From positions 2,790,001-2,854,000 of the forward strand of contig NZ_CP176366.1 in NCBI RefSeq assembly GCF_046244385.1: a stretch of DNA of 64,000 nt, in the 5' to 3' direction. A program made the translations under genes and the position numbers. Every line of letters starts with the position of its first letter. Position 1 is the stretch's first letter. Shown here piece by piece: positions 1 through 8,303 of this stretch. Source of the DNA: Methanospirillum stamsii. Its GTDB lineage: Archaea; Halobacteriota; Methanomicrobia; Methanomicrobiales; Methanospirillaceae. The notes under the pieces are model-generated. The model was not told the DNA's origin and did no database searches. It saw only the letters and a list, made by a program, of their open reading frames with translations.

Positions 1-1
1 C

Positions 2-940
2 CAGAAACACTCATCTCTGGTCAAACTCGGAACTGGGTCGCTCAATTCCCTGCAGCAATCCACCACAGAGGATGAGTTGATCCGGTGGTGGGGGCACATC
101 CAGATGAATTTCGGGCTGATTTTTGATTGTGTGGAGAATGTCAAGACTCTTCGACAAAGGATATTAGAACTTGCTGTCAGGGGAATGCTAGGAACAACAG
201 ATGATAAGGATGAACCAGCATTATTGCTTATTAAAGCAATAAAGCAGATTCATTCAACAACATCAACAAATTCAAAAATAAATAGACACCTTGAATCAAA
301 CAACCATTGTAATGACTATCCATTTTCTATACCTAATAATTGGACTTGGGTCAAATTTGGTGAATTAATCCATGATTTAAAGTACGGGACTTCACAAAAG
401 TGTGATTATACAATTGAGGGAGTCCCTGTTCTAAGAATTCCAAATATTTCAGAGGGAACACTAAATTTCCAAGATTTGAAGTATGGGGTGCTTTCAGCAA
501 AAGAAGTACTAGAGTACAAATTAGAAAAAGGAGATCTTCTGTTTATCCGCTCAAATGGAAGTGTGTCTTTAGTGGGTAGAGCGGCATTGGTACCGTACAA
601 TCTTGATTCTTATGCTTATGCAGGATATTTAGTAAGGGCTAAGTTATACAAGCAACATCTCTCTCCTGAATTTATTCTTCAAGTGCTAAATTCTCAATTC
701 ACGCGAGAACAGATTGAAATCCCCATTAGGACTACATCAGGGGTAAAAAATATAAATAGCAAAGAAATATCTCGAATATTATTACCTCTCCCCCCTCTAG
801 CAGAACAACAACGTATTGTCAAGAAAGTCGATAACCTCATGGCTCTTTGTGATCACTTAGAACAACGCTTAGAACACCGATCACATAGTGCCATTTCACT
901 CTCCAATGCTACCATTCAACAGATAATTGGAATAACATAG
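2..940 (+). CDS. hsdS: Type I restriction-modification specificity subunit HsdS, 3' part
   Basis: DNA-recognition subunit of a type I restriction-modification enzyme, which directs HsdM and HsdR to the target site. The frame stays open to the window's left edge, so the gene begins outside. The first residues match the central conserved helix of two-domain HsdS proteins (W-x2-I-x-MNF, then LRQRILELAVRG). One target-recognition domain follows, then the distal conserved region (LPPLAEQQRIVKKVD, LCDHLEQRLE). The internal TTG at 77 is therefore unlikely to be the start. No hsdM or hsdR is visible downstream; they may lie to the left. Confidence 0.88.
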   Translation, partial: QKHSSLVKLGTGSLNSLQQSTTEDELIRWWGHIQMNFGLIFDCVENVKTLRQRILELAVRGMLGTTDDKDEPALLLIKAIKQIHSTTSTNSKINRHLESNNHCNDYPFSIPNNWTWVKFGELIHDLKYGTSQKCDYTIEGVPVLRIPNISEGTLNFQDLKYGVLSAKEVLEYKLEKGDLLFIRSNGSVSLVGRAALVPYNLDSYAYAGYLVRAKLYKQHLSPEFILQVLNSQFTREQIEIPIRTTSGVKNINSKEISRILLPLPPLAEQQRIVKKVDNLMALCDHLEQRLEHRSHSAISLSNATIQQIIGIT

Positions 941-1082
941 ATCTCCAGTATTTCTCACAAAAATTATATCATTGATAAACCGGATCTTAAAAAAGGAGTA
1001 ACTCAAATCATTCCTGGATACGGTTTTTAATGAAAAGATCTTCATGTAAATAATTATTTCTTTTCTTTTCCAATATCTAACA

Positions 1083-1313
1083 ATGTCATCTGATGTCTTT
1101 ATCCCAATAGACGAGAATATTCAGGGGAGGCTTGATGCCTTAAAAGGACCTCAGGAAAATTATAATGAGGTTCTCATACGCCTTCTTACTGCATATGAAC
1201 TCAATACTCTTTCCGAAGAAGATAAACGAGATATTGAGCAATCTATCCGGGAGATCCGTGAAGGGAAATATTGTTCAATTGAAGATCTGATGAAAGAAGA
1301 AGGACTTCTCTGA
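1083..1313 (+). CDS. RelB-like / DUF7557-type antitoxin
   Basis: Protein of 76 residues with an N-terminal beta strand (VFIPIDENIQGRLDALKG) and the NEVLIRLL helix typical of small archaeal antitoxins. The charged C-terminal tail (IREIREGKYCSIEDLMKEEG) is the usual toxin-wrapping segment of RelB-like proteins. A RelE-like reading frame begins 4 bases after its stop, as expected for an antitoxin-toxin pair. That toxin is frameshifted, so this antitoxin now appears to be an orphan. Confidence 0.75.
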   Translation: MSSDVFIPIDENIQGRLDALKGPQENYNEVLIRLLTAYELNTLSEEDKRDIEQSIREIREGKYCSIEDLMKEEGLL

Positions 1314-1317
1314 TATT

Positions 1318-1568
1318 GTGCCATACGAGATTATCATTCCTGATCATATTCAAAAAAACATCCAAAACCTCCAGACTGTTGATAGAAAACGATTACTTAA
1401 GAAAATTTTAAACTGAAAGATGATCCATTCAGATTTGTAATCCGTATGATTGATTCCCCATTTTATCGAATGAGAGTGGGAAAATTCAGGGTTATTGTTG
1501 ATATTGATAATCAGAGAGTATGTATTTGTATTGTGAAAGTTGGTGACCGAAGCACAGTCTATTCTTAA
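1318..1568 (+). pseudogene. RelE/ParE-type toxin, frameshifted
   Basis: A GTG start at 1318 opens a frame (VPYEIIIPDHIQKNIQNL) that stops at 1416. The rest of a RelE fold continues in the -1 frame from about 1410 (LKDDPFRFVIRM, FYRMRVGKFRVIVDID, CIVKVGDRSTVYS) to the stop at 1568. One base missing near 1410 explains the break. RelE toxins are ribosome-dependent mRNA interferases; the R-x-RVG-x-FRVI core is recognisable. Its partner antitoxin is directly upstream. Inactive unless there is a sequencing error or recoding. Confidence 0.72.
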
Positions 1569-1623
1569 TCTTATGGGATAAGCAGTTAGTACATTGGGAA
1601 TTCCAGTATTGAGCCCAAAAATT

Positions 1624-1855
1624 TTATTTATCTCCCAGTCTTCTTTTAATCTCTTCAAGGGAGTAGACATTCCCAGTTTTATATTCTTCTTCAGCCCTTT
1701 GAATCCGACCACTCATCAGGGTCAAGCTCTTCTTCATCACAACATAGGGTGATGAGACGATCAATTACCTCAGCATAACTTTCGCCCGGATGAACCTTGA
1801 GATGGTCCAGAGCATGTATGGTTGATTCGGGAATTTGTATTGTTGATGCTGACAT
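1624..1855 (-). pseudogene. Second RelB-like antitoxin, frameshifted
   Basis: Starts at 1855 with MSASTIQIPESTIHALDHLK and the antitoxin helix SYAEVIDRLITL. The frame stops at 1691 after 54 residues, but the expected acidic tail continues in another frame (RIQRAEEEYKTGNVYSLEEI) to a stop at 1624. This is the same family type as the antitoxin at 1083, here in opposite orientation and frameshifted around 1700. No toxin follows on its strand; the next sequence leftwards is the convergent RelE remnant. Confidence 0.6.
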
Positions 1856-2180
1856 CTATTATCTGATTTCTCATTAACATGTAAAATTTGTTTGGGTGCA
1901 GGAAATGTATGGATTTTATTGATATAATTGAAAAACTGGTTTCAAAAATTTTCAATTAGACATATCAGTAATAAAAAGAAATTATCACGATATTGGAGCT
2001 CGGTTCTATGCATATACTATTTCACCCAAAATATTAGATTTATATCGTGGTTTGATGGTATTCATCATAACAAGGTCAACTTTTCTATTGAATATATCTT
2101 CAAGATAAAATTTACAATCCATGAAATTTTCAAAGGATTTTTCGCCTTTTCGAAACGAAACCAAAATGTCGACATCACTA

Positions 2181-2200
2181 CCTAAGTTTATGAATTTATA
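2181..2200 (+). repeat. Left terminal inverted repeat of the insertion sequence
   Basis: Twenty bases beginning CCTAAGTTTATG directly after the target duplication TCACTA. It matches the inverted right end at 18 of 20 positions. Confidence 0.88.
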
Positions 2201-2202
2201 AC

Positions 2203-3903
2203 TTACAAATGACTAATTCGCTTTTCTTCAAACAATTTTTTGAAACCCATCTTCTTCAGCTGACTCGCAATTTTATCATTAAGATTCAGGTACCAGTAAC
2301 ATTTCTCTTCATTTTCTACTTCAATCTCTACATATTCAACTCTTCTCAACCTTCGAATCAGTTCATCGAAATCATAAATCCTCTCATTTTTACTTAATTG
2401 GTTTAATTTATGATTATAAACAACTCTAAGCCATAGGGCCATCATCGATACAAAAAAGATCCCCCGGATTCTGTGATTTTTCCAATGTCTCACCGGAGCA
2501 ATGTTAAGATGAGATTTCAGTGAATAAAATGTTTTTTCGACGAAATCCTTGCCTAGATACTCTCTGACAACTTCAGAAGCTGTTAAAGTTGTATCTGAAG
2601 AATAGAGAATATATTTACCATCAAATGCCTCTGACTGAAAAATTTCCTCTTCATTATATTCCCATTTTAAATTATAGTTCGTTTTCTCTTTTTTTATGTA
2701 TATTTTAAAAAATTTCAGATATTCTCCTGCAATCTCTGCAATTTTAGATTCAATTTCCTGTTTTTTTAAACCTGCTAGATTATCACATAATTCAGTTAAA
2801 TCCTCATCAATTTCCATTAATAGTGCATTTCGAGTATCAAAGGTCTCCATCTGTTTAGCAATATTGACATATACAACTCCGGCATTATCTCTTCCAAATA
2901 AACGACCATTAGCTCTTGTGGCGTATATTGCACTTTTTTTTGTAGATTTCACACGGTTAGTGACATGTAAAGTTACCTCGGTCTGTCTGATTAATGAAAT
3001 GGCTTCATCAGATAATTTTTGGACCCCGCAGATAAGATTCCAACCTAATGCTTCGATATCTCTAATTGACTCTTCAGAAGTATTTCCTCGGTCCCAAATT
3101 AGTGTACCTGGCTCTAAAGACATCTCTATCATTTGAACTAGCAATTCTTTGACCGAAGACATTGAATTGAAATTTCCTGGTAACAAAAAATAGGAAACTG
3201 GTACTTTATCGAATTTTGATACCAAAACACAGAGATTGATTTGTTTCTGGTTCACATGTCTCGAATTGTATCCTTTTTCTCCCAGATTATCTCCATTTCC
3301 AAAAATTAAAACTGGTGTCAGATCATATGCAAGAATTTCCGTCCCTTCATTAAGTAATGGATTATTGAATCTCCAAAATGAGTAGAGTTCATCACAAATT
3401 AAAGAACTAAAATCGGTAAACCCATCTGCAGTTGTATCCTTATAGCATACACGATCTAAAGCTGAATAAAATGCACTATCCGTAAAATAATCTCCAGGTA
3501 AGCCAGATAAATCCGGAATTACGGTAGTCCGGACCCAATCACCAAGATTCGTCGCACTTTCAGGGTGTAAGGCTTTATTGATGGCCCAGGCAGTCAATAT
3601 TTTTCCAGGAGATTTCCCTTCAATATTATCATCACCACAACAGACTGAATCAATGATGGTCGGCATATTCAGTTCTGTTTTAGCGATATTCCAAAAAACA
3701 GTTACATCTCCAGCTTGTTTAGATTGTTCGGGATATAAAGGGGTCTGAACATGAGCTGACTTCTTTGGCAATGGGATGTTCTTTTCATCACTCTCTTTAC
3801 CGAGATATCGAATAAACCTGGTTTTAACCTTGCCTTCTTCTCTATATGATTCATATTCTGCCAGGTACACTGCATTTCCCTTTTTAATTCGTTTAATGTG
3901 CAT
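2203..3903 (-). CDS. IS1634-family (IS4-like DDE) transposase
   Basis: Protein of 566 residues. The N-terminus is the usual small beta domain (MHIKRIKKGNAVYLAEYESY). The DDE catalytic core is visible as YDLTPVLIFG (first Asp), LIWDRGNTSEESIRDIE (second Asp) and, near the C-terminus, the Y...E signature region KDFVEKTFYSLKSHLNIAPV, followed by RHWKNHRIRGIFFVSMMALW. It fills almost the whole element. A 24-bp palindrome containing TATA-like sequence abuts the start codon. No frameshift or stop is seen, so it could be functional. Confidence 0.88.
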   Translation of the reverse strand: MHIKRIKKGNAVYLAEYESYREEGKVKTRFIRYLGKESDEKNIPLPKKSAHVQTPLYPEQSKQAGDVTVFWNIAKTELNMPTIIDSVCCGDDNIEGKSPGKILTAWAINKALHPESATNLGDWVRTTVIPDLSGLPGDYFTDSAFYSALDRVCYKDTTADGFTDFSSLICDELYSFWRFNNPLLNEGTEILAYDLTPVLIFGNGDNLGEKGYNSRHVNQKQINLCVLVSKFDKVPVSYFLLPGNFNSMSSVKELLVQMIEMSLEPGTLIWDRGNTSEESIRDIEALGWNLICGVQKLSDEAISLIRQTEVTLHVTNRVKSTKKSAIYATRANGRLFGRDNAGVVYVNIAKQMETFDTRNALLMEIDEDLTELCDNLAGLKKQEIESKIAEIAGEYLKFFKIYIKKEKTNYNLKWEYNEEEIFQSEAFDGKYILYSSDTTLTASEVVREYLGKDFVEKTFYSLKSHLNIAPVRHWKNHRIRGIFFVSMMALWLRVVYNHKLNQLSKNERIYDFDELIRRLRRVEYVEIEVENEEKCYWYLNLNDKIASQLKKMGFKKLFEEKRISHL

Positions 3904-3926
3904 GTAAGTTATAATTATAACTTACA
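3903..3926. promoter_or_regulatory. 24-bp perfect palindrome at the transposase start
   Basis: Each arm is TGTAAGTTATAA followed by its exact complement, ending at the transposase start codon. It contains TTATAA, so it may be both promoter and operator. A 12-base piece (TATAACTTACAA) recurs at 2197-2208 inside the left end, consistent with a transposase-binding or autoregulatory site. The function is inferred. Confidence 0.55.
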
Positions 3927-4018
3927 ATTATATAAGCCTTTCGCTTGAAAATTGCGAATCGTTTAAAAAATAGAGAATTCTAAACTAATTTTTTCAGATC
4001 ACGCTATGCAAAATGAGA

Positions 4019-4038
4019 TATAAATTCATAAATTCAGG
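4019..4038 (-). repeat. Right terminal inverted repeat of the insertion sequence
   Basis: The last twenty bases of the element. The reverse complement begins CCTGAATTTATG and the repeat is followed by the second TCACTA duplication. Confidence 0.88.
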
Positions 4039-4280
4039 TCACTATCCGGCTGTTCATCACCATGGGCAAATGAACCAAATACTCCAATGCTTTCAACACC
4101 GAATTCTTTCTTCAGGATTGGTGTATGTTCCCGGAGAATAGTGACTACATCCATAGAACTCTATGATAATATGCAAACCTTTCCTCTTAAGTATGTGGTT
4201 ATCGTATTCAGGTTAAACCAAATTCCAAACCCCGAAGTATCCAGAACCTAATTAAAGTCAATGCCTCCCATAAATATTTT

Positions 4281-4487
4281 ATGAATCTGAAGGTCGTCAT
4301 CGAAGAAGATACCGAAGATGGCGGTTTTATTGTCAGCTGCCCTGCTCTTCCGGGCTGCCACTCCGAGGGTGAGACGGTAGAAGAAGCTCTTGCCAATATT
4401 CAGGATGCCATGCAGGGATGTCTTGCTGTTCTCAATGAAAGAGCACAACAGAGTCAATATACCCGTGTAATGGAAGTCACGCTTTAG
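4281..4487 (+). CDS. HicB-family antitoxin-like protein
   Basis: Protein of 68 residues matching the HicB partial RNase H fold: KVVIEEDTEDGGFIVSCPALPGC, then HSEGETVEEALANIQDAM. HicB normally neutralises the mRNA interferase HicA. No HicA-sized frame is present within several hundred bases on either side, so this is an orphan of the short HicB type. A TATA-like run (CATAAATATTTTATG) ends at the ATG, suggesting a near-leaderless transcript. Confidence 0.82.
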   Translation: MNLKVVIEEDTEDGGFIVSCPALPGCHSEGETVEEALANIQDAMQGCLAVLNERAQQSQYTRVMEVTL

Positions 4488-4670
4488 ATAAGAATAAACC
4501 CAGTTATTCTTGAAGCTCTCATCAGGTTTTTTAAAAAATATCAGATAATTTTTCAAAATTTAAAAATCAGATTGATCATAGAATGAAAGAGGGAGATGAG
4601 GAATGAACATATACAATATGATGACTAATCTACCAGAAAGAAATAGAGTTACAATTATTGGAACATTATC

Positions 4671-4934
4671 ATGACCGAAGATATCGTATTGACCATCCCG
4701 TCATCTCTCGCAATGGAGATGAAACTGCCTCCAGACACCATTCGGGAAGAACTCATGAGCGAACTGGCAGTCAGCCTCTATCAAAGGGGAATAATTACCT
4801 CTGCCCAGGCTTGTACTTTATCCGGTCTTGATCGGTTTCAGTTTGAAGAACTCCTCTGGAAACGACAAATGCCGGTTCATTACTCCGAAGAAGACCTTGA
4901 AAAGGATATCCGGTATGCAACTGGTAATCTCTGA
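4671..4934 (+). CDS. UPF0175 family protein (putative antitoxin)
   Basis: Protein of 87 residues with the UPF0175 pattern: TIPSSLAMEMKLPPD, ELAVSLYQRGIITSAQACTLSGLDRFQFEELLWKR, then the acidic tail YSEEDLEKDI. Members are small HTH-like proteins encoded directly before DUF3368 PIN-domain proteins and regarded as antitoxins. The downstream PIN gene starts inside its last codons (20-bp overlap), the usual coupled arrangement. This gene looks intact although its partner carries a stop. Confidence 0.85.
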   Translation: MTEDIVLTIPSSLAMEMKLPPDTIREELMSELAVSLYQRGIITSAQACTLSGLDRFQFEELLWKRQMPVHYSEEDLEKDIRYATGNL

Positions 4935-5415
4935 TTCATCTACCCTAATCCACCTGTCAGCGGTGTGTCGGTTTGGACTTATCAGGGAATATTTTCCTTC
5001 AATACACATACCACAGGCAGTTTATCAGGAAGTATAACTCAGTGGGAAACGGAGACCAGAATCCGAAGAAGTCATTCAGGCAATAAATGATGAAATAATT
5101 ATTGTCCATGACGTGAAAAATACCCCCTTGGTCCAAAGTTTATGTCATGAAATTCATCTGGGAGAAGCCGAAGTCATAGCCCTTGCCCTTGAATGCGACG
5201 ATCCGTTCCTCCTCCTCGATGATCATGATACAAGACACGTAGCCGATAGATTCGGGTTACCGTTCACAGGAATTATTGGTATTCTCATAAGAGCCAGGAT
5301 TGATAAAAAAATACCCTCCCTTAAGATAGAGCTAGAGCAATTACGAACCGTAGGAAGATTCTGGATATCAGATCAGGTCATGCAGAAAGCACTCATTACC
5401 GTTGGAGAAGAATGA
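4915..5415 (+). pseudogene. DUF3368 PIN-domain toxin, interrupted by a nonsense codon
   Basis: A frame starting at 4915 (MQLVISDSSTLIHLSAVCRF) shows the first PIN acidic site (SDSS) and runs to IPQAVYQEV, where an in-frame TAA occurs at 5035-5037. The same frame then continues with LSGKRRPESEEV, the HLGEAEVIALALEC acidic site, LLLDDHDTRHVADRFGL and GIIGIL, ending at 5415. PIN toxins are Mg-dependent RNases; every motif is present apart from the stop. The gene overlaps UPF0175 upstream, and its TGA overlaps the ATG of the next gene. Confidence 0.82.
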
Positions 5416-6543
5416 CCCCCCCGAGCACCCACATCTGACTATCCAATCTTCCTCACCGAACTAAAGACCCATATCCGTCGGGCTCAACTGAAATCCGTCC
5501 TCTCCGTAAACAAAGAGCTCATTCTCCTCTACTGGAAGATTGGAAAAGACATCCTCACCAATCAGGAAACACTCGGCTGGGGAGCCAAAGACATCGACCA
5601 GTTATCCCAGGACCTCCGTACAGAATTCCCGGATATGAAAGGTTTCTCGGTCAGGAACCTGAAATACATGCAGGCATTTGCGGCTGCATACCCTGAAGAA
5701 GAATTTGTGCAGCAGGTTGCTGCACAATTGCCCTGGTTCCATCTCTGTGTCATCATCACCCGAATAAAAGATACAGAGGAGCGGTTGTTTTACCTGAAGA
5801 AAACGATTGAACACGGGTGGAGTCGGAATATCCTGGTACATCAGATAGAATCTGGGCTGCACCTTCGGGAAGGAACATCTACCACGAATTTTGCTCTTAC
5901 CCTTCCTCCTCCTCAATCAGATCTTGCTCATCAGACTCTTAAAGATCCATACATTTTTGATTTCCTCACTCTTTCTGAAGAGGTCCAGGAAATGGATCTC
6001 GAAAATGCCCTCATCTCTCACATTCAAGATTTTTTTCTCGAACTTGGGGTAGGGTTTGCATACCTCGGGAGACAATATCACCTATCCATCGGAGACCAGG
6101 ACTTTTACCTTGACCTCCTCTTTTATCATACAAAACTTCATTGCTATGTCGTAATTGAACTCAAAGCACATGAATTCAAGCCGGAATATGCCGGAAAATT
6201 AAATTTTTACCTCTCTGCAGTTGATGACCTTATCCGTCAGGACGGAGATAATCCAACCATTGGAATCTTACTTTGCCGTGAGAAAAACAAGGCAATTGCT
6301 GAATATGTTCTTCGGGATATTCAAAAACCGATGGGTGTCTCTGAGTATCAACTCACCCGTGCATTATCTGAAGAGTTGAAAGGTCGTCTTCCCTGTGTAG
6401 AAGAGATTGAAAAGGTAATCGAAGAAGTAGAAATCACCACATCAGTCGTACCAAAATGTTCCATTGAGATTAAGGCATTTAATTCTGGTGAAATGTCTAA
6501 AAAAGAAAATTCGCCTGATAATCACTCTCCTGACCAAACGTGA
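5412..6543 (+). pseudogene. DUF1016/YhcG-type PD-(D/E)XK nuclease, start out of frame at a C7 run
   Basis: The natural start appears to be the ATG at 5412, overlapping the previous stop (ATGA). A run of seven C at 5416-5422 puts it out of frame; with six C the product would begin MTPRAPTSDYPIFLTELKTH and continue through NKELILLYWKIGKDIL and GWGAKDIDQLSQDL into the long open frame. That frame holds RNLKYMQAFAAAYP, the WFHLCVIITRI region and the nuclease core FYLDLLFYHTKLHCYVVIELK. An internal ATG at 5635 could give a shortened 302-residue protein. The long charged C-terminal tail is unusual. The C tract may be phase-variable or a base-calling error. Confidence 0.8.
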
Positions 6544-6548
6544 TCCAT

Positions 6549-6895
6549 ATGCCAACCGCTACAGAATACCTGAAAACCCAGATTGCAACGCATATTCATG
6601 AATATCATTTCGCAGTCTTATTCGACCCGGAAAAACAGTACTCACATATTATCGACGACGTGGACCTTCCTGGTACATAGATGCATACCTACACTGATTC
6701 ATTCATTGAACTTCGAAGCAAGGTCGCTGAACTTATGACCGGGGAGAAAACTCCAGATCTCTTATTCTATATCCCCCTTGCTGAAAAGGATACCCATAAC
6801 GCTCTGGTCGGTTTTACGAAAGCGGGTGTAATCCTGCAGCCAGAACAACACCCGTAGCAGCGAAATACCTGGCTCTCGGATTCCACATCCGATAA
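6549..6895 (+). pseudogene. Remnant of PglZ-domain (BREX) N-terminus
   Basis: One frame with in-frame stops at 6678 and near 6856 reads MPTATEYLKTQIATHIHEY, VLFDPEKQYSHIIDDVDL, stop, TDSFIELRSKVAEL, DLLFYIPLAEK, AGVILQPEQHP, stop, QRNTWLSD. The order of motifs (DPE, SFIELR, LLFYIP, PWQRNT-like) matches my recollection of the N-terminus of PglZ phosphatase-like proteins of BREX phage defence. The alkaline-phosphatase core is absent. The identification is by pattern only and no other BREX gene is present. Confidence 0.5.
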
Positions 6896-7348
6896 TCACA
6901 TCACAAAATCTCTCCGTGATTCAGGATAATACATACTCATCACCATATCAAGTGCTTCTTCAGGTGTACCCTCCCATTTACCACTTGAAAAGATTGCTGG
7001 CTCATATTTTTCATTGCTGTACGTATAGATGGCCAGTGTCCATCCTCCCAATTGAAAATAACGGAGACGACACAAAGGAGATGGAGTATTTCTCCGTTGC
7101 TCAATAAATTCATCTCGGGTGATACCAAAGTATGAAAGACTCTCTTCATCCGGTTCAGGCGGCTCATCATACGCATCAATATAACAAAAATGACCTTTAA
7201 ACCTGGTATCGATACGAATCAGATCCTTTACATTCCCATATTTCTCTTCTGCATATGCAAGCAATTTTTGTCTCACTTCTGTCTGCACTTTTGGAGGAAT
7301 TTTCTGTCCACCGGATTGAGGGCTGAATGTCCAGACCTTTCTTGGCAT
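6896..7348 (-). CDS. Conserved hypothetical protein, defence-island associated
   Basis: Protein of 150 residues starting MPRKVWTFSPQSGGQKIPP. It has a basic N-terminus, then VRQKLLAYAEEKYG, a hydrophobic beta-rich middle (GHFCYIDAYDEPPEPDEE, LCRLRYFQLGGWTLAIYTYS) and an acidic end. I do not recognise a named domain. The composition suggests a small soluble alpha/beta protein. It is convergent with the PglZ remnant and looks intact. Confidence 0.7.
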   Translation of the reverse strand: MPRKVWTFSPQSGGQKIPPKVQTEVRQKLLAYAEEKYGNVKDLIRIDTRFKGHFCYIDAYDEPPEPDEESLSYFGITRDEFIEQRRNTPSPLCRLRYFQLGGWTLAIYTYSNEKYEPAIFSSGKWEGTPEEALDMVMSMYYPESRRDFVM

Positions 7349-7483
7349 GATCTCACAATATAATAGATGATTCAGAAATATATGTTCGTCTTTACATGCC
7401 TCATCCTTAATCTACAGATAACCCCCATGAAGGGAGGGATGTGATAAATAAATGAGATATAGAGATCTCTCCACATTTAGATC

Positions 7484-7804
7484 ATGTTACATGAAATCAT
7501 TATCAAAAACGTTATTGATCGAGTGGTATTAGCGGAGCATCCGGAAAAAATAATCCTTTTTGGTTCATATTCCCGGGGAGACCAGACAGAATCATCCGAT
7601 CTTGATCTTATCATTGTGTACAAATCAGTTCCTGAAAAAGGAAGAAAAATGGCAGAGATAAGAAATGTAATCGGAAGGGTAGCTCCTGGTGTCGGAGTGG
7701 ATATCCTGGTCTGTACAACAGATGAAATCCTGGATCCTCCGATTGGTTTTGCTTTATACTATGGGGTAAGAGAAGGAAAGACAATGTATGCAGCGGAAGG
7801 ATGA
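7484..7804 (+). CDS. Minimal nucleotidyltransferase (MNT-type antitoxin)
   Basis: Protein of 106 residues with the polymerase-beta-like motif ILFGSYSRGDQTESSDLDLIIV and a third acidic site in VGVDILVC. MNT proteins act as antitoxins of HEPN RNases, in studied cases by AMPylating or otherwise modifying the toxin. A HEPN-like start overlaps its 3' end (7788) but ends after 16 residues, so it is probably an orphan. The C-terminal EGKTMYA is the usual family end. Confidence 0.85.
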   Translation: MLHEIIIKNVIDRVVLAEHPEKIILFGSYSRGDQTESSDLDLIIVYKSVPEKGRKMAEIRNVIGRVAPGVGVDILVCTTDEILDPPIGFALYYGVREGKTMYAAEG

Positions 7805-7838
7805 AGCAATTTTTTTAGATGTCCAGCATCAAGGATAA
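7788..7838 (+). pseudogene. Truncated HEPN partner (16-residue stub)
   Basis: An ATG 17 bases before the MNT stop opens MQRKDEAIFLDVQHQG and then a stop. The sequence resembles the first helix of HEPN partners, which are usually encoded in exactly this overlapping position. No further HEPN sequence follows; the next 30 bases lead into an inverted repeat. Weak evidence, because the match is short. Confidence 0.35.
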
Positions 7839-7863
7839 TGATGATTTTCGTAACTCGGGCCTC

Positions 7864-8156
7864 TGTAACACTTGTAACAGTTGTAACAGTTCTAAGGAAG
7901 AGACCCCTGATATTTTTTTTATTTTGAATGATAATTTCTCTCCATCCGGATTAGAAAAAATACCTTTCATTCTCATTCTTCTGTATTAGAATAGAAAAAT
8001 TATTAGATTTAAATTCTATCTCAAAATGTCTTTTTTCGGTCTGAATACTATTATTTGCATGTATTTGAAAATTACTCTTTACTATTTACCGGATTGCTAT
8101 AGATGATAAATAAAAAAACCCCGGGTGTGTTCACTAGAACTGTTACAAGTGTTACA
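7864..8156. repeat. Inverted repeat pair bounding about 250 bp
   Basis: TGTAACACTTGTAACAGTT at 7864-7882 recurs inverted within 8135-8156 (TAGAACTGTTACAAGTGTTACA). The left arm carries an extra tandem copy of GTAACAGTT before the shared CTA. The enclosed AT-rich DNA has no gene I can support. The flanking bases remain similar for another 15 or so (ACCC followed by a T run), so the true arms may be near 38 bp. The right arm also belongs to a decayed coding fragment. Confidence 0.55.
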
Positions 8157-8290
8157 ACTGCTAAAAATCATCAAAATCAAATATTGGGCACAATTATCAA
8201 ACTATTTCCATATTGGGGGGTATATTGTAAATTTATTCGTAGACCGGGTCCGGAAAAGATCCAGATGTCACTCTTTTTTGATATACTTCA
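8137..8290 (+). pseudogene. Decayed coding fragment, repeat family copy A
   Basis: Reading across one frame change near 8165 gives TVTSVTTAK, then KIIKIKYWAQLSNYF, HIGGYIVNL and VRKRS. The same order (VVSTAKIIK, LLRYFSIVGHNVDLL, VRKKS) occurs at 9509-9688. The two are related remnants of one unrecognised protein. Each lies a few hundred bases before one of the two paralogous secreted-protein genes. Confidence 0.5.
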
Positions 8291-8303
8291 AATGGAATAT
8301 TCC

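Larger units (their letters stand above)
2181..4038 (-). mobile_element. IS1634-family-like insertion sequence (1858 bp)
   Basis: One transposase gene is flanked by 20-bp imperfect terminal inverted repeats (CCTAAGTTTATGAATTTATA on the left, CCTGAATTTATGAATTTATA as the reverse complement of the right end; 18 of 20 identical). The element is bounded by a perfect 6-bp target duplication, TCACTA, at 2175-2180 and 4039-4044. It interrupts a nucleotidyltransferase gene. The family is assigned from the transposase type and duplication length. Intact ends and an uninterrupted transposase suggest a recent, possibly still active, insertion. Confidence 0.9.
2006..4154 (-). pseudogene. Minimal nucleotidyltransferase (MNT), split by an insertion sequence
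   Basis: The 5' part (4154 to 4039) encodes MDVVTILREHTPILKKEFGV and the start of the nucleotidyltransferase motif, GVFGSFAHGDEQPDSD. The 3' part (2180 to 2006) encodes the rest, SDVDILVSF through KVDLV and IKPR to EIVYA-stop. Removing the insertion sequence and one copy of the 6-bp duplication restores one 94-codon frame with the intact motif GSFAHG...DSDVDIL. The family is the MNT partner of MNT/HEPN toxin-antitoxin modules. It was evidently intact when the element landed. No HEPN partner is visible beside it. Confidence 0.85.

Noticed and set aside
77..940. A complete single-domain HsdS starting at TTG 77
   Set aside because: The frame is open to position 2 and upstream residues match the internal HsdS spacer, so the gene begins outside the window.
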